A stretch of 64,000 nucleotides of DNA from Telmatactis stephensoni (Eukaryota > Cnidaria > Anthozoa > Actiniaria > Isophelliidae), in NCBI GenBank assembly GCA_029948255.1, contig JALIZF010001265.1:124001-188000 (forward strand), read 5' to 3'. The notes under the pieces were generated by a model. The model was not told the origin of the DNA. It did no database searches and saw only the letters and a list, made by a program, of their open reading frames with translations. Shown here one piece after another: positions 23,421 through 35,647 of the stretch (its first letter is position 1; every line of letters begins with the position of its first letter). A program made the position numbers and the translations under genes.

Positions 23421-25413
23421 ATCGTCTTCCTGTTGGCCAGTTATTACCCGAAGTTACTCTCGACCTTCTCTTGCATGGGGTTAGCCCGATGGATGAACAA
23501 TGACAATGAACAGGACAATCGAGTTACAACCTGCTGCGATCGTTTATCAACGGTGTTAAATGTCTTCCGATGGTTTATCAATCACAACTGACATTTTGTA
23601 TCCCTGGATTTGATATCACTCTTGATAACTGTGCATTGTAAAAGCAGTAGCAAGGTCAAAGGTGACAGTATTAAAATAGTTTCTTTAGTGAATTGTTAGA
23701 TTTATACTTACGTCCGTTCTAAAACCTAGGATCCCCGCAGGGAAGTGGATTCGAGTTCGTGTTTACCGAAGAACGTGGATCGAGTCCATGTTGTCTGAAA
23801 CGCTGAAATGCTGATTCAGTCTGTGTTTTCTGAAAATGCGGACTCCATGGTCAATGTTTTGCGGCTCCATTCCAGTCTAATTGAGTCCGCGTTTTACATC
23901 ATCCGGGAAATATATTCATCAAACTAACGAACGATTTCGTGACATTTGTCTGGGAAAACAGTGTTATTTTGATGAGTTGTTCAGCTTGCTGTATGCTCAA
24001 GCTCATCCAGTTGTTTATAGCCTGGCAGCATCCAGGTGCATGTCATTTGAATGCGTTATTTGAATCGAAAACGTTCTAAGACGACAAAGCCGAAAAACGG
24101 CTTAACATACACCTCGACAAAAGTTAGGCAGTTAAGGAAAAACACATTTAGTTTTGTAGGTTATACTAGTATAGCTTTGATTTCATACTGTGTACCTTTT
24201 TTTCTACCAGCTTGTACTGCAATTTTTTTCTTGTAAATCTCTCATTAGGAAACCGGTTTTTCAATTTTTTTTCTACCTATGTGTGTGTGTGTGTGTGTGT
24301 CGAGTTTAGTTTAGATTTTTTGGGGTGGTTAGGTGCTTGCAGGATTTTTTTCGGACAATATCTCTGCGCTTTCTCTACGATTTCTAATGTCCACCCCTAA
24401 GACATTATTTATGGTTAACCACAGGGAGCACGGTTTGATGACTTTAAAGAAAAAAATAAGATCACGTAGCAGACGGATAATCTAAAATTGTAACTCAATA
24501 CACTAATATTCCAGACAATCAGTCCTGTACGTAATACAACACCAGTGTACGTACCGCGTAATTCGCCTTCCCAAAGTTCCCAGAATTCATTACGATTTAG
24601 CGCGCGTAAGCAAGGTCAGGGTAAAAAGTGTTAAAGCAAGACATAGATATCCTGAATAAATTCAATAGAAAACGAGTGTAATACTTTCAGATTCCGATAA
24701 AAGTGCATAAGAAGGGCTGTGAGAAAATTCCCTAAAGGTTCTACTACTCCCGAAATGACATAATCAAGGTTTTTCTTATGTATAAAATGCAAGAGTTTCC
24801 AATGAATGCCATCATTTCTGAGACTTCTTAATATTTTTCCCCTGACCTGGCTTGCACGCGCACCACGTAAAGAATTAAATTCTGAGAAACTACCGGATTG
24901 GGCATACCCACATATTCAAATTCAAATAACTGACGGCTAAGTGTAACGCTCGCGCTGATTTGATTTGAGTTGATTTGAGTTGAGTTGAGTTGAGTTGAGC
25001 TGAGCTGAGTTGAGTTGAGTTGAGTTGAGTTGAGTTTGTTTTGTTATCACTGTTTTGATTTATTAGCTTCGCCGTGAATATATGCTTACATAGCCTTGAT
25101 CTCTTTAAGAGAAATTCAATTTATTGTTGTCCGCAGGTTTCCTGAGTTTTGTACATTTTATTTGTATTCCCCCAGCAGTTTTTGCCCATCAATATGAGTT
25201 TAGAATTTACCTTCCCCCCCCCCCCATTTTATGCCGCACTGTTTTTGCTTACAAAGTACCAAAAAGTTATCAATGTCCTTCATTCAGATTTTCATTCGTA
25301 CAGGTGTTACTGCTGGGTTCCCTGTGGTCCTTGGCGCGCGTGCGCAGTGTGAAAATTAAAAAGAAAAGTGAAAATTGAAAAGAGAAGAAAAATAATAATA
25401 ATACATAACATCA
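23421..25413 (-). promoter_or_regulatory. Intergenic region between gene C 3' end and gene B exon 1
   Basis: Bases 23421 to about 24040 parallel the promoter regions of A and copy 0 but are shorter and more diverged. The rest shows a (GT)n tract (24282-24300), a (GAGTT)n tract (24958-25036) and a C-run at 25216-25225. No gene was recognised. Confidence 0.5.
24958..25036. repeat. (TTGAG)n microsatellite
   Basis: Tandem TTGAG pentamers with a few GAGCT variants, between genes B and C. Confidence 0.9.
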
Positions 25414-28400
25414 TTACTTATTAGCATCAGATTGGTTCTGATTCAAACTGTCAAGGTCTAGTTCTTCTTCTTTCTCTGGTTGTTGAAAAACTTCTTGTAT
25501 TGGCTGGTTATTCGTTTCTTTCAAGGTCAGACACAAAAAAGCAGAAATAAAAGCGTTGACTCCCATGATTCCATAGGGCAGGAGAGGATGTACACGGAAC
25601 TGTGAACGTTTCCAAAAACATAGAATTAAATTTCAAGAAAAAAGAGGAACATATCAACAAATCCTTTTAATGGCAAGAGAAAATGAGGTAACATTTGGCC
25701 CTAGACCGGAAAATACAGCGGCCTTTTACGAATCCCATATAGAAAGAAGTGTATTTTGAAGGCTTTTTGGTTTACTTTGGAAAATTTATGAATTTCATTC
25801 CAAAACCGGTTTTACCAAGTTTGCAAGCTTTGAAAACCGGATGCTGGCACACCTGCACACTTATACTCCTGGGTTTCACAGACCATCATTTTCAATCTCG
25901 TTGGAATTTTCATCTGCACACAGAGAAATTTTCAACAGAAATTCTTTGGTTGAAAGCACATGGTGGTCAAACATTGATCATCATTTGAAGCAGATAATGA
26001 GATTCATTGACATTGAAACCCAGCAATTTCTTGCTACTTAAAATAATCTTAAGCGCCAAGCAAATCACGTAGACATCAATACCAGTTTTTCGCTCTCTTA
26101 GTATTATGGTCTCTCGAGACCTAAACTAACCATACCATGCAGGCATTGACTTACCAGATAAGTGACATATGCGGAGGCCATTGCACCAATGCAAGTGAAA
26201 CAAGTTGATGATCCTTGGGCAACGTTTCTAGTTTCATGATCAAAATGTGAAATATAGAATATATAGCTTATCTCAAAAAGGTCGTCGGTTTCTGCAAAGT
26301 ACATCTGCTACATGACTATATATATGTACGCAAAAACGATAACTAAACTCGATAACTAATGTTTCGGGCCTAGACCCTCGCCTCGCCTACAGCTTGTGCT
26401 CTTCCTACATTTCTTAAATGCATGCTGTCGTCACTTCCTACGTTCTTTATTATTGAAAGGAGTATGGAAAAAGATGTACTATTGTTAATTACCTTACGAC
26501 TGTAGGATATAGTTCTGCAGTCATCAAACATATACCATCGTAAGATATCGTAATGAAAAACTTGGCCAATACCATCGACATCAAAATCTTCCCAGCTAGA
26601 AACCCTACAAAACAACGAAAGCATCTCCTTTAGAATTGTTAACATGAGAGCAGTTCACTAGGTGACTCAAACGTCACGCGCATTCTTATCGGCAAAACAT
26701 CGGCAATCGAATGTGACGTGCATGTTGCTAAACATTTGGGCTATTTCAAAATCTCGTCCGGGTTTCCTATAGTTGTTAACAGTTCTACAAATAGTAAAAA
26801 TGCGTAGCATCAAATAACAACACGTGACGCGTGTGTCTCAGTGCCATGCTTAGGCTGTCGACCGCTGTTAATGAGCAGAAACTAATGGTAATGTCACTCC
26901 CAAATGTTTACCTTGTTGCAGACTTGTCTCAATTTATTGCTTTCCCAAATTCTTTCCCCTTGGAAACTAGAAATCTTTGTTAGAAATGCTTTCAGTGGTC
27001 CTTCATCTGCTGGCACTCACACTCACTACTCTTCATGAATTAAATAGATGTTTTACATACAACACTCAACTCGCATGTTGATTGCTAAGGTAGGAAAAAC
27101 CGGATAACCCGGAGAATAAACCCTCGTGGCATGGTAAAGAACAACACATCAAACAAACTCAGCTCACATATGATCCAGCGCCAGAGCTGGGACTCGAACC
27201 CAGACCACAGCGGTGAATGGCCAGTGCTTTCACCACTAGGCAACCATGCCTAGTCAACATTAAAAAAGTTTTTTTTTTTCTGGCAAAAAAATATGTTCCA
27301 TCTGAATTAGCATGATTGCTCAATGAAATTATATTGATACCTGTACTCCCATTGTCATAAAGTGTCAGAACCACGGATCCTAAAGAGGATAAAGCAGCCA
27401 TGATTTCACAAATTACCACGCTTCTTTTGCGACCAAATCTGCAACAGATTAGTTGTGTAACGAGAACATAAGCAGATCGATGTGACTTACAAAAGAAAGG
27501 GAAAACACAGTCGATCTATTATACCTGTTATGAAAATAGATTGCACATGCAGTGCTGGCAAGTTCTGAAATTCCTACGAGAAACCAGTTAAAGTAGATAC
27601 TGCCTCCCACATTTGGTGCAATTAGATGCAAACCATCGTACATCAAGGCGTTCACAAACCTACAGAAATAAATTTTAAGTGGAATTGTTATAGAGGCTTT
27701 AGGCAACCACGTGATGGCGGCGGCCATATTGGATAGCAGGGACAAAATGATTTTTTTAAAATTAGAAAGAATCCCAGTCCTTGTGAAAAACAGATTCTTT
27801 TCATAGTGTGGGGAAAGTTTTGTGTTCTATTGAGGCCTATAACTGCATTTTTAGGTTTTACTTGTTGTCCAAGCTTTCGCCGATCTACGGCATCATCAGG
27901 GACATCAGATTCTTTTTTGTTTTGTTTTTTGTTGTTGTTGTTGTGCAATTCAACGTGGATACTGTAGTGGAAAAAGGAATAGCGTGTTGTTGTTGTATTT
28001 TTATATTATTACTTTTTTTTACTACGTACCAAGTATACCACACTACCAACGTAGTTACTTTATATCCAGGACTAAACAACAATCTTATGTCTCCCAATGA
28101 TACTTTTTTTTCGCGTTCAAAAGTTGGCAGTTGGACATCATCCTCGAGAGCTTTCTTGTTTATCTTTGCAATAGTTCTTAATGTTTTCGATGCTTGTTTT
28201 AAACGCTTTTTGACTATCAGCCATCGAAGAGATTCTGGAACGAACCTGGACAAAATGAGAATTGAGAAAACTGTTTAGATTGATAATTAATGTCTATTTC
28301 ATTTGGCTCCCCTCCCAAAAATTGCACATATTATTCTCTTCGTTTTGTTGTTTGGTTTGTAATAAGGTATGCAGCTACTTGGTTGGCGGTTTGTTTGTTT

Positions 28401-30641
28401 GCATGTTTTTTTGTTTGTTTGTTTGTTTGTTTGTTTGTTTGTTTGTTTGTTTGTTTGTTTGTTTGTTTGTTTGTTTGTTTTAGCCTCACTTATTGGACGT
28501 GGTCTTAATGGTTTAGCTGAATTTTTACCCAACTCTCTTTCGGTCGCGGCCAAGAACCTTTTTGAAGGTGTAGTTTGTATCATTCCTCACATCTCAGCAT
28601 TGAGTAAGTTTAAATCAGATTAAAACAAGCAGTTCAGTGTAGTTACCAGTATGCTGTCAAAACAGGGACTCCACTCAGCGATACAATTAAAGTCAAAGTT
28701 CTCCATTCTCGTACAAGGTAGCCAATCCCAGCAATTATGATGAACCCAAGTCCATACGAAAACCACAAACCGTTGCCCATAGGTGAACGATACTTGATTC
28801 CAACATATTCCACGACAAGGACTAGAGCAATACACAGAATGCTCGCTAAAGCAAGACAAAAACAAAACAAAACAAAACAAACTTTGTAGCTAAAAAAGTA
28901 TTAATGAGAATGCATTCAAGGTTTGAGTTCTTATACTTAGTAAATTATTCTCTTCTCTATTCTTGCTCTACAGTGGACACTAGTAAAAAACGTCTGCGCA
29001 TGCGTGCAAATTACGATGTATTCTTGAGAAATGTGTGAGTTTTAACTTGAAATGAAATGCTCCTGTTCTCGGTGTATATAGCTATTTCAAAAAAGGTTGA
29101 CGGGGCGAACGGCGAATGGCGATCGGTGATTGGTGATTGCACGACCGAAAGGATCTGTAGTCACGCTGTCAGACCGCTATCCGACGCGGAATTATGAATT
29201 GCCTATCGACCACTTTGTCCAGTAAGGTCTTTACTGCATGGTACCAGCATTGTTTGGGTATTTAGTTAATGAAAATGAATCAATTCTTGTTACCCTAAAA
29301 TTCCTTTTGGTCGTGCAATCACCAATCGCCGATTGCCATTCGCCATTCGCCCTTCAACCTTTTTGAAATAGCTATACTTAAAGTTTCTCTTGTACACTTT
29401 TGTGAGACGAAGATATTGCATTATTAAGGACGATATGTAAATACCGGCCCTAAGTTTCAAGAATTGATCCTACGTTTGACATTTTGTGAAAACCATTGTT
29501 GAAGGCAAGCATAAAGGCGAAATTTGAATAAGTTTACAAAAGCACAAAGACATGACTACGAGCATGCGCAGACACTTTTCACTAGTGTTTCTACCGAGTC
29601 CGTTTAAAATCTCAAGTTATGTACGTAAATACTGACGTCATCTGAAATTCCTTGCGCGTTAGCGGGAATGGATGGGAAGAGGGATGGGGGGGGGGGGGAT
29701 GAGGGAGGGAAGGGGGAGGGAAGGGAGGGAGGGGTAAAAGAAGGACTAGCCAGCTCATGGATAGCTACTCAAAGGAATTTATAGACTTATTCATTTAGCT
29801 TTCTATTTGTCAACTTGATGATATCCTAAGTACATAAGATGAATTGTAAGATATCTTTTTTTGGATGTAACTTACAATAGGCAATCCCAATGAAAAACAT
29901 GGGAATCCCAGACATCAAGTAACTTTGTGCAAATCTGACCAACATCAAGAGACTGCTTATAGCAAAACCATAAGCAAACAAGGTCATTTTTCTTCCAAAT
30001 TTATCGGATATAATACCAGCAAAAACTGCACCAACGAGACCTCCTAAAGTTTTGCTGGTGATTATATATTGTGCGTATGTGGATTTATCGCATACCAAAT
30101 TGAACTGAAAAAGAAGAGAGTAGAACTTGTAAACTAAACACTCATTACCGAGTGAATGAGAACGTGAGTGAGTCCCACTCCGCAGATTTGCGATTTACGA
30201 TTTGAGAATCATTTAAATTACCACTGATATACACAGGTATGGTACTTTTACATTTGTTTAACGTATCAGTACTCACATGCTATACTAGAAATTTCCCATT
30301 AACTCAACTTACCTGTGTAACAAGAGAAGTATACTCATCTACAAACTTCCAGTCCTGTCGAGGAATTCCACATCTGTAGTGGTAGTTCTGTTCACCAGGA
30401 CCTACCGACCCTGTAATGTTACAGACTGTACTGTTATTGACACATTCCCATCTTGGTTCTGCTACGAGGAAATAAGTGGTGGCACCAGTAAGCGCTCCCC
30501 AACACAGAATAGCATACACGGCAAATATCAACAGTAGGACTTGGTAGAGACCAAAGTTTCCAATCTTGTTGAAGAGGGTTTCCATGGTGACGTCCTTTAA
30601 GTCACTTGCATCCGCCAGACGACTTTCAGCGATGTGGATAT
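25414..30641 (-). CDS. SLC22-family organic ion transporter, gene C (9 coding exons plus upstream exon; 506 aa)
   Basis: This is a diverged paralog with the same architecture. Exons: 30313-30641, 29876-30104, 28647-28845, 28030-28245, 27525-27659, 27341-27438, 26493-26604, 26155-26227, 25414-25599 (stop 25414-25416). All junctions are GT-AG. The best start is the Met at 30585-30583 in an excellent context (GTCACCATGG). Exon 2 has a clear acceptor (TTTCTAG) upstream. A strong donor CGA|GTAAGTC at 30721/30720 would give a 79-bp intron. The frame joined through it meets a TGA, which fits a non-coding first exon. Motifs: EPRWECVNN and CGIPRQDW in the loop, FNLVCDKS, GIISDKFGRK, FVPESLRWL and ELYPTVVR. 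The TM11 selectivity position is Cys433. Exon 2 is 12 nt longer than in A. An intact open frame throughout. Substrate unknown. Confidence 0.9.
27138..27250 (-). mobile_element. tRNA-derived SINE (second family), copy 1
   Basis: On the minus strand it carries a tRNA-like head with TGGTTGCCTAGTGG and a perfect box B, GGTTCGAGTCC. The non-tRNA part (ACACATCAAACAAACTCA on the plus strand) is shared with 41546-41652. It lies in intron 7 of gene C. Confidence 0.7.
28405..28480. repeat. (TTTG)n microsatellite
   Basis: About 18 tandem GTTT units lie in intron 4 of gene C. They create spurious frames reading Phe-Val-Cys-Leu repeats. Confidence 0.96.
28976..29589. mobile_element. Mutator-like MITE (GACACTAGT family), copy 2, with nested insertion
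   Basis: It has the same ends and interior as 17978-18296. The flanks tctacagtg / tctaccgag (7 of 9) are a decayed 9-bp duplication. It is interrupted by a TA-flanked MITE at 29079-29374; copy 1 shows the empty site (ggtgtatacataaaa). It lies in intron 3 of gene C. Confidence 0.7.
29079..29374. mobile_element. Nested mariner-like MITE (TAGCTATTTCAAAAAAGG ends)
   Basis: Long near-palindromic arms contain AAGGTTGACGGG, GCGAATGGCGAT and GGTGATTGCACGACC-like sequence, repeated inverted. It is flanked by TA. The outer ends resemble the CACCTATTTCAAAAAAGG family at 54263 and 2546. Confidence 0.75.
29687..29735. repeat. G-rich purine tract
   Basis: A run of G, GGA and GGGA repeats in intron 3 of gene C. 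It is low-complexity. Confidence 0.8.
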
Positions 30642-31820
30642 CTAGAAATACGGGCACTTTAATATCGTACTTGAGAAAATTAAGGTATTTCAGCACCAAA
30701 CTCAAACTAGCGTGACTTACTCGTACAAAGTCAATTCATGGATAAAGTTTACTGTGTTTGCGTGCTTCCTTAATTGAACTAATCGTTTCAATTATCAGAC
30801 CCGCGCGTGTCAATAAGCAAGCTGCTGGTCCACGTGACTAGGAAGGTAGTCCTCATTTCGACTGAATGTAATGATTCTAAGTTTAATAAAGTCCTCAATA
30901 ATCGCTAGTGAATCAACGGATGCGTCGAGTTTGGGCTACCTGTGGTTCTATTATTGCGCAGTCAGCCCTTGCGCAAAAATCAGAGGAAAACATTTTAGGA
31001 AGGCCTGAAAGATGGAAAAGAGAAAAGAAAAAAATTAAGGAAATAATGATTTGGAGTGAAAAAAAGAAAAAAAACAATTTGTCTCTACGAATGACGTAGC
31101 AGTAAAATTTTGGTACTTATAGTAGTCCAGTCTGAACAATAGCCATTGTTGTGTAGATTTATTGTTAAATCGTCCTTTGAGAATCACTGGTGCACGTGAC
31201 GAGAAAGTTGCGCTAATGAACCCATCTTAGAATTCAGTAACATTACATTTTGCAAATAAGATTGGGTATTAATAGAATGAACATTTGTCTGATTATGTAT
31301 CTTTAAACCAAAATGGGCTTACTCATTGACTTATATTTTCTCCTCGATATCCCTATATTCACGTCGATGACTTCTAAAATTTATATGAATAAAAAAGCTT
31401 GACTTTTGACTCTGATTTCTGTGTGCTTTCTGTTATGCTTTTTCGTTGATATCTTCAATAAGCTTTACTACAACTTCGAAGGGTTTTGAGCAATGAATGG
31501 TTATATAAATCTAGAGTTTAGAATAAATACGTGGATTCTATATTTCAAATACAATCTGATCGAGAAGAATAAGCATATATGCAAGCTGTAAAATCTTGGG
31601 AAAAAGCTGCAAAATGGTGTCAAAACCGAAGATGAACTGAGTACGTTTAGGGATATAAGCTATTAGCTTGCATTGGCTATTTTATTTATTGATAGATTCA
31701 TGATATAGCAACATCGAATTACAACATAGACGAGCATTATTAACAACTTACATTCAATAATCTGCCAAATACATGTTCTGTCTATCGATAATCATGTATG
31801 TACAGGTGTAATAAAACACT

Positions 31821-33373
31821 TTATTATATGGCACAAACTACTTCCGGTGAATTCGCGCGCTCTGATTGGCTGTTTGACGGTCTGGATCCCCCCGTAATGC
31901 CCGTGGGCGATTACGGAAAATAACCCGGACCGCAAACTATTTTGAAAACACAGCAAGAATTAACTTGCAACGCATCGTTCAAACAATTTTTCAAAACGAA
32001 AAATAGCTAAAACTAACAAAAATTAATACTAAACTACTTTCAATCCATTCTAATAGATTTTAAAAAGAAAACTTTTACTCATCGAGCTATATAATTATAT
32101 TTTTTAATTATAAGAAAACAAATCTCGTACGGTACAAAAACTTCACAGTCAAATAAAGGACGTCATTCTTCACAAAAATGCTTTCATTCTGAGCTAAACA
32201 ATCATAGATTAAACTTACAGTTTTGAGTTATTTCAATCCTGCAAACTACCTCGACGAACTCGATCTGGAGTCAATGTCAAATGTTTTTTTCTCTTTTTGA
32301 GGCCCAAAGTAAACTTGAGATTACGTGTTATCTCCAAGTCTTTAGTAGCAACTTCACCGAAATCTTTACGAGAAAACACAAATTTTTGGTCCAGTTTATG
32401 TCGTTTATAATGTTTGGAAAACGCACCATGAGTCCATCACAAGTTGACAAACCAATCCTGTCGGTAAGCTTATCGTGTCAAAGTAAAAAATGCGGTGTTG
32501 ATTTTGGCTCTAAAGGTCCACTTTATAATTTCAAATCAGCTTCAAAAGTTATCAAAAAAGACTCTTCTTCTTTCTTTGAAAAGGTAATGCTGACAGAAAT
32601 CTTTGTTTGTGAATCATTTCCAAAATAGACCACTTCACGCTGTCGGCCGCCATTTTGAATTGGGACAAACACGCCAGAATTATTAGAAATTCCCATCACT
32701 TTGACTTTCCGTAACTCCGCTCTTTTCTGATGGATTTTCAAAATTTAAACTTTAATAAACAGCAGCTATAAACATCAGTTGTGGGACTGAAAATAAAAGC
32801 AATGGAAGTGTTTTAACTAAATTTTTTGAGACACCCTGGTTTTCACGAATGGTTCTAATAATTTCGAAAATTCGCGCGCCGAATGTTTTATTTGGAAAAC
32901 AAAAATTCTTTTTTCTCAAAAAATAGCTTTCTAATTTTCATTACAGTAAGAGACCTAAAAAAGATCGACGCTACCTTTTCAAAAAGTGCGAAATTTCGAA
33001 AATCCATCAGAAAAGAGCGGAGTTACTGGAAGTCAAAGTGATGGGAATTTCTAATAATTCTGGCGTGTTTGTCCCAATTCAAAATGGCGACCGACAGCGT
33101 GAAGTGGTCTATTACTAGCCTGAGTATCAGGCCCTCTGGAGTGGGGAGGGGAGGGGAGGGGGAGGGAAAGGGGAAGGGGACTGGGGAGAGGGGAAAGGGA
33201 AAAGTATTACCGTCTTTGAATTTGACATTTTCGCTTCATTTGTGCCATTCTTGATCGTTTGCAAACGTGCAAAAAGGCGCGAATCGTAGACGCGCGCGCT
33301 CCTATAAACCGGAAGTAAAATATCGAAATGCTAAAAAAAAGAGATAACAATTGAAAAAATTGCCATATAATAA
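31821..33373. mobile_element. TIR element, TTATTATATGGCA ends, 1.55 kb
   Basis: TTATTATATGGCA at the left is inverted at the right end (TGCCATATAATAA), with ACTTCCGGT/ACCGGAAGT inside each end. It contains an internal inverted pair of about 120 bp at 32624-32748 and 32992-33113, both with AAATTCCCATCACTTTGAC-like sequence. A related terminus occurs at about 38191. There is no transposase; the frame at 32281-32628 has no recognised homology. Confidence 0.6.
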
Positions 33374-33393
33374 ACAACTTATTAAACTCGGTT

Positions 33394-33520
33394 GCTCGGT
33401 CTGTACAAAGAAATATCAGACCTCGGTCTTGATTGTACGGACCTCGCCTACGGCTCGGTCCGTACGGCCAAGACCTCGGTCTGATATTTCTCTGTACAGA
33501 CCTCGCGCTCGTTTAACAAG
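33394..33520. mobile_element. Palindromic element (ATATCAGACCTCGGTCT arms)
   Basis: GTACAAAGAAATATCAGACC and GGTCTGATATTTCTCTGTAC are inverted around a GGACCTCGCC...GGCTCGGTCC centre. This is a small foldback structure with no coding sequence. Confidence 0.6.
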
Positions 33521-33966
33521 TAGTTAAAACTGAATGATCATTTGAGATGCTAACTAGCCATCATGTCGGATGCCGACATTAAAAGACAAATTACACTAAA
33601 TACACCAGTTTATATATAAAACTCTGACAGTTTTCCATACCTTATTTAATTTTAATTACTGAACACGCCAGGAGTCATTTAAGTTTATTCAATTTTGATA
33701 AAATTTACGAAGAAAGAGATTAATTAAAGTTCTTAAAGATCAAAGACTGTACAGTAGAACATTCGCTAACAATTAATTACGTCTCTATAACGTTCCGCCA
33801 TCGATCCGATGCACACATTATTTACTGTATGTATTCTGAAACCTCTGTACAACGACCAGCATTTGCCATTCCAGCCACCAATCCAATCCGTACATTTCCT
33901 CCTTAAAGAAACCTCTGTACAATGGCCACATCTCTACAACGTCCAACATCTCCTCCCCTCCATCAA

Positions 33967-34107
33967 TCAGGCCTACTCCGGGCCCTAAAATCGCCGTAAT
34001 TTTGGGCGATCGTAGGCGATTTTAGGCGATTTAAGCAAAATTATACCCAAAGATGCTCAAAACTTAAGGCGATTTTGGGCGATTTTAGGACCCGGAATAG
34101 GCCTATC
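33967..34107. mobile_element. MITE with AGGCCTA termini and GGCGATTTTAGG repeats
   Basis: AGGCCTACTCCGGGCCCTAA at the left is matched inverted by ...TTTTAGGACCCGGAATAGGCCT at the right. The interior is rich in TGGGCGAT / TAGGCGAT units. About 141 bp. Confidence 0.7.
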
Positions 34108-34591
34108 ATTCCTATCTATACATTTACTCTATATCGAAACCTCTGTACAATGACCACCTCTCTTCAGTGACAAGTATTTTCCATCCCCTTCATCATCAAT
34201 CCTGTCCATACATTTTCTCTATATTGAAATCTCTGTACAACGTCAACTTAATCGGTTCATACGATGTGTTGCAGCAAAATGTTCGAATGTTAATTAGAAT
34301 CCATTTTCTCTCCCACTCGTCTTTCTTTCTGTTTATTTTTGCGTTAATTTCGTCTTTTGGGTTTTGGAAAATGTGTACCTTTTGTAATGTTTTATCTCTA
34401 TCTTTGTTTAGTCTTTTGTAAATCTACTGCATCTGATTTTAACCAAAGACATACTCTTCGCCGCATAAACTAAACCAGCACCTGCCCAGACAATTTTGGT
34501 TTGTAGGACAAGGTCGTCTTTAAGATTTATTTTCTTGTACTTAATAGAATAATGGCCTTTTTCTTGGTTTTCTTCGCTTGTCATTGAGAGT

Positions 34592-35647
34592 TCAGAATCT
34601 TGGGGCGCAGAAGAGATTGAATGGGAAAGTCTTCTTGAGGTATTTACGATAATTACTGCTGAAGGTGAAGCAAATCAACGGATTGGTGAAGAAACTAATG
34701 TAGGAAACTATGGCGAAACATATAACCAAGAGGTCGTAAAAAGGCTCGATTGCAGCTGGAATAGCTCGTTCCCACACATAGATTTCCAAAAAGGGGAGGG
34801 TTTGTTGTGGAAACCAGCAGGCAAAGAAGCACGCCACAATTGTGAACAACATCTTGATGACTGCGGTGTTTTCTTTTCGTCTTGTCTTTTCAAAGTCCGT
34901 CGCCTGGTGTTCACGTAGCTTCTGTCGTTTGAGGCTACAAGCAATGACTAGATACAGTGATGTATTGATGATGAATGGTGCGACGAAATACGCAGTGATA
35001 ATTATTAGGTATAAGGTGTTGTTTGCCTCGATTTCGTCAAAGCTTGCTGGCCACTTCCTGATGCATAGGTTCACACCAAAGAAGGGGTGCGTGATCAGTT
35101 CGTGTGTCAACAAGTTGATCGCAAACATCGCTATGGCAATGACCCAGATCGCAGGAAGAGCTATACGAGTTTTGAGGAATCTGGGAATCGGCTTGAATGG
35201 GAAAACAACAGCAAAGAAACGATCTAATGCGATAGTCACGTTGCTTAAGATTGAAACAGCATAACAAACTTCTCGGAGAAATGGTTGAGCTTTGCAAAGG
35301 ATGTTCCCCAAAGTCCCTGCCACTCTCCATTCTGTGGAAAGGGTAACCAGCCTTGAGAGAACCACAAGTATACTAACAATGGAGCCTACCATGTCTGATG
35401 ATGCCATGTTGAAGATGAGATAATTGACTGTAGAATGCATTTGCTTGTTACGGAGAACGATAGCAATGATGTATGCATTGCCAACAACCGAAAAAACAAG
35501 TACCAAGGCGAGTAAAACAATGAAAGCAATTCTTAGTTTCTCTGGCATGGCAATTAACCATGGCGGAACAAACCTTCCTCCTGATAAAGAAGAGTTCAAA
35601 GAAAACGTTTCATTCACGAGGCCTGAGTAATTTCTGGTAATATTCAT
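34592..35647 (-). CDS. Rhodopsin-class (class A) GPCR 1, single exon, 351 aa
   Basis: This is a seven-transmembrane receptor of the plasma membrane coupling to G proteins. N-terminal sequons lie at Asn2, Asn6, Asn12 and Asn18. Family landmarks: GN at 56-57 (TM1), NMASSD with Asp85 (TM2), Cys118 at the top of TM3, DRF at 142-144 (variant DRY), Trp168 (TM4), Cys195 in ECL2 pairing with Cys118, Pro224 (TM5), CWFP at 277-280 (TM6), and NPLIC at 322-326 in TM7, where Cys replaces the usual Tyr of NPxxY. The C-tail is short. The ATG is the first in the open frame and gives a complete TM1. It resembles peptide-type receptors of the large cnidarian single-exon GPCR expansion, but the ligand cannot be told. 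It lies between SLC22 genes C and D, on the same strand. Confidence 0.93.
   Translation of the reverse strand: MNITRNYSGLVNETFSLNSSLSGGRFVPPWLIAMPEKLRIAFIVLLALVLVFSVVGNAYIIAIVLRNKQMHSTVNYLIFNMASSDMVGSIVSILVVLSRLVTLSTEWRVAGTLGNILCKAQPFLREVCYAVSILSNVTIALDRFFAVVFPFKPIPRFLKTRIALPAIWVIAIAMFAINLLTHELITHPFFGVNLCIRKWPASFDEIEANNTLYLIIITAYFVAPFIINTSLYLVIACSLKRQKLREHQATDFEKTRRKENTAVIKMLFTIVACFFACWFPQQTLPFLEIYVWERAIPAAIEPFYDLLVICFAIVSYISFFTNPLICFTFSSNYRKYLKKTFPFNLFCAPRF

Larger units (their letters stand above)
30642..34591. other. Intergenic region between gene C and GPCR 1, mostly transposon sequence
   Basis: Apart from the possible non-coding first exon of gene C (from 30721 upward), no gene is seen. 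From 31821 rightwards it is filled with inverted-repeat elements, listed separately. The stretch 30800-31820 shows nothing recognisable. Confidence 0.5.

Noticed and set aside
27885..28253. Stand-alone 122-aa protein starting MSRFVPESLRWL
   Set aside because: It is exon 5 of gene C read through its splice sites.
28262..28623. Cys-Leu-Phe-Val repeat frames
   Set aside because: Translation of the (TTTG)n tract in gene C intron 4.
34842..35264. 140-aa plus-strand frame
   Set aside because: Antisense shadow of GPCR 1.
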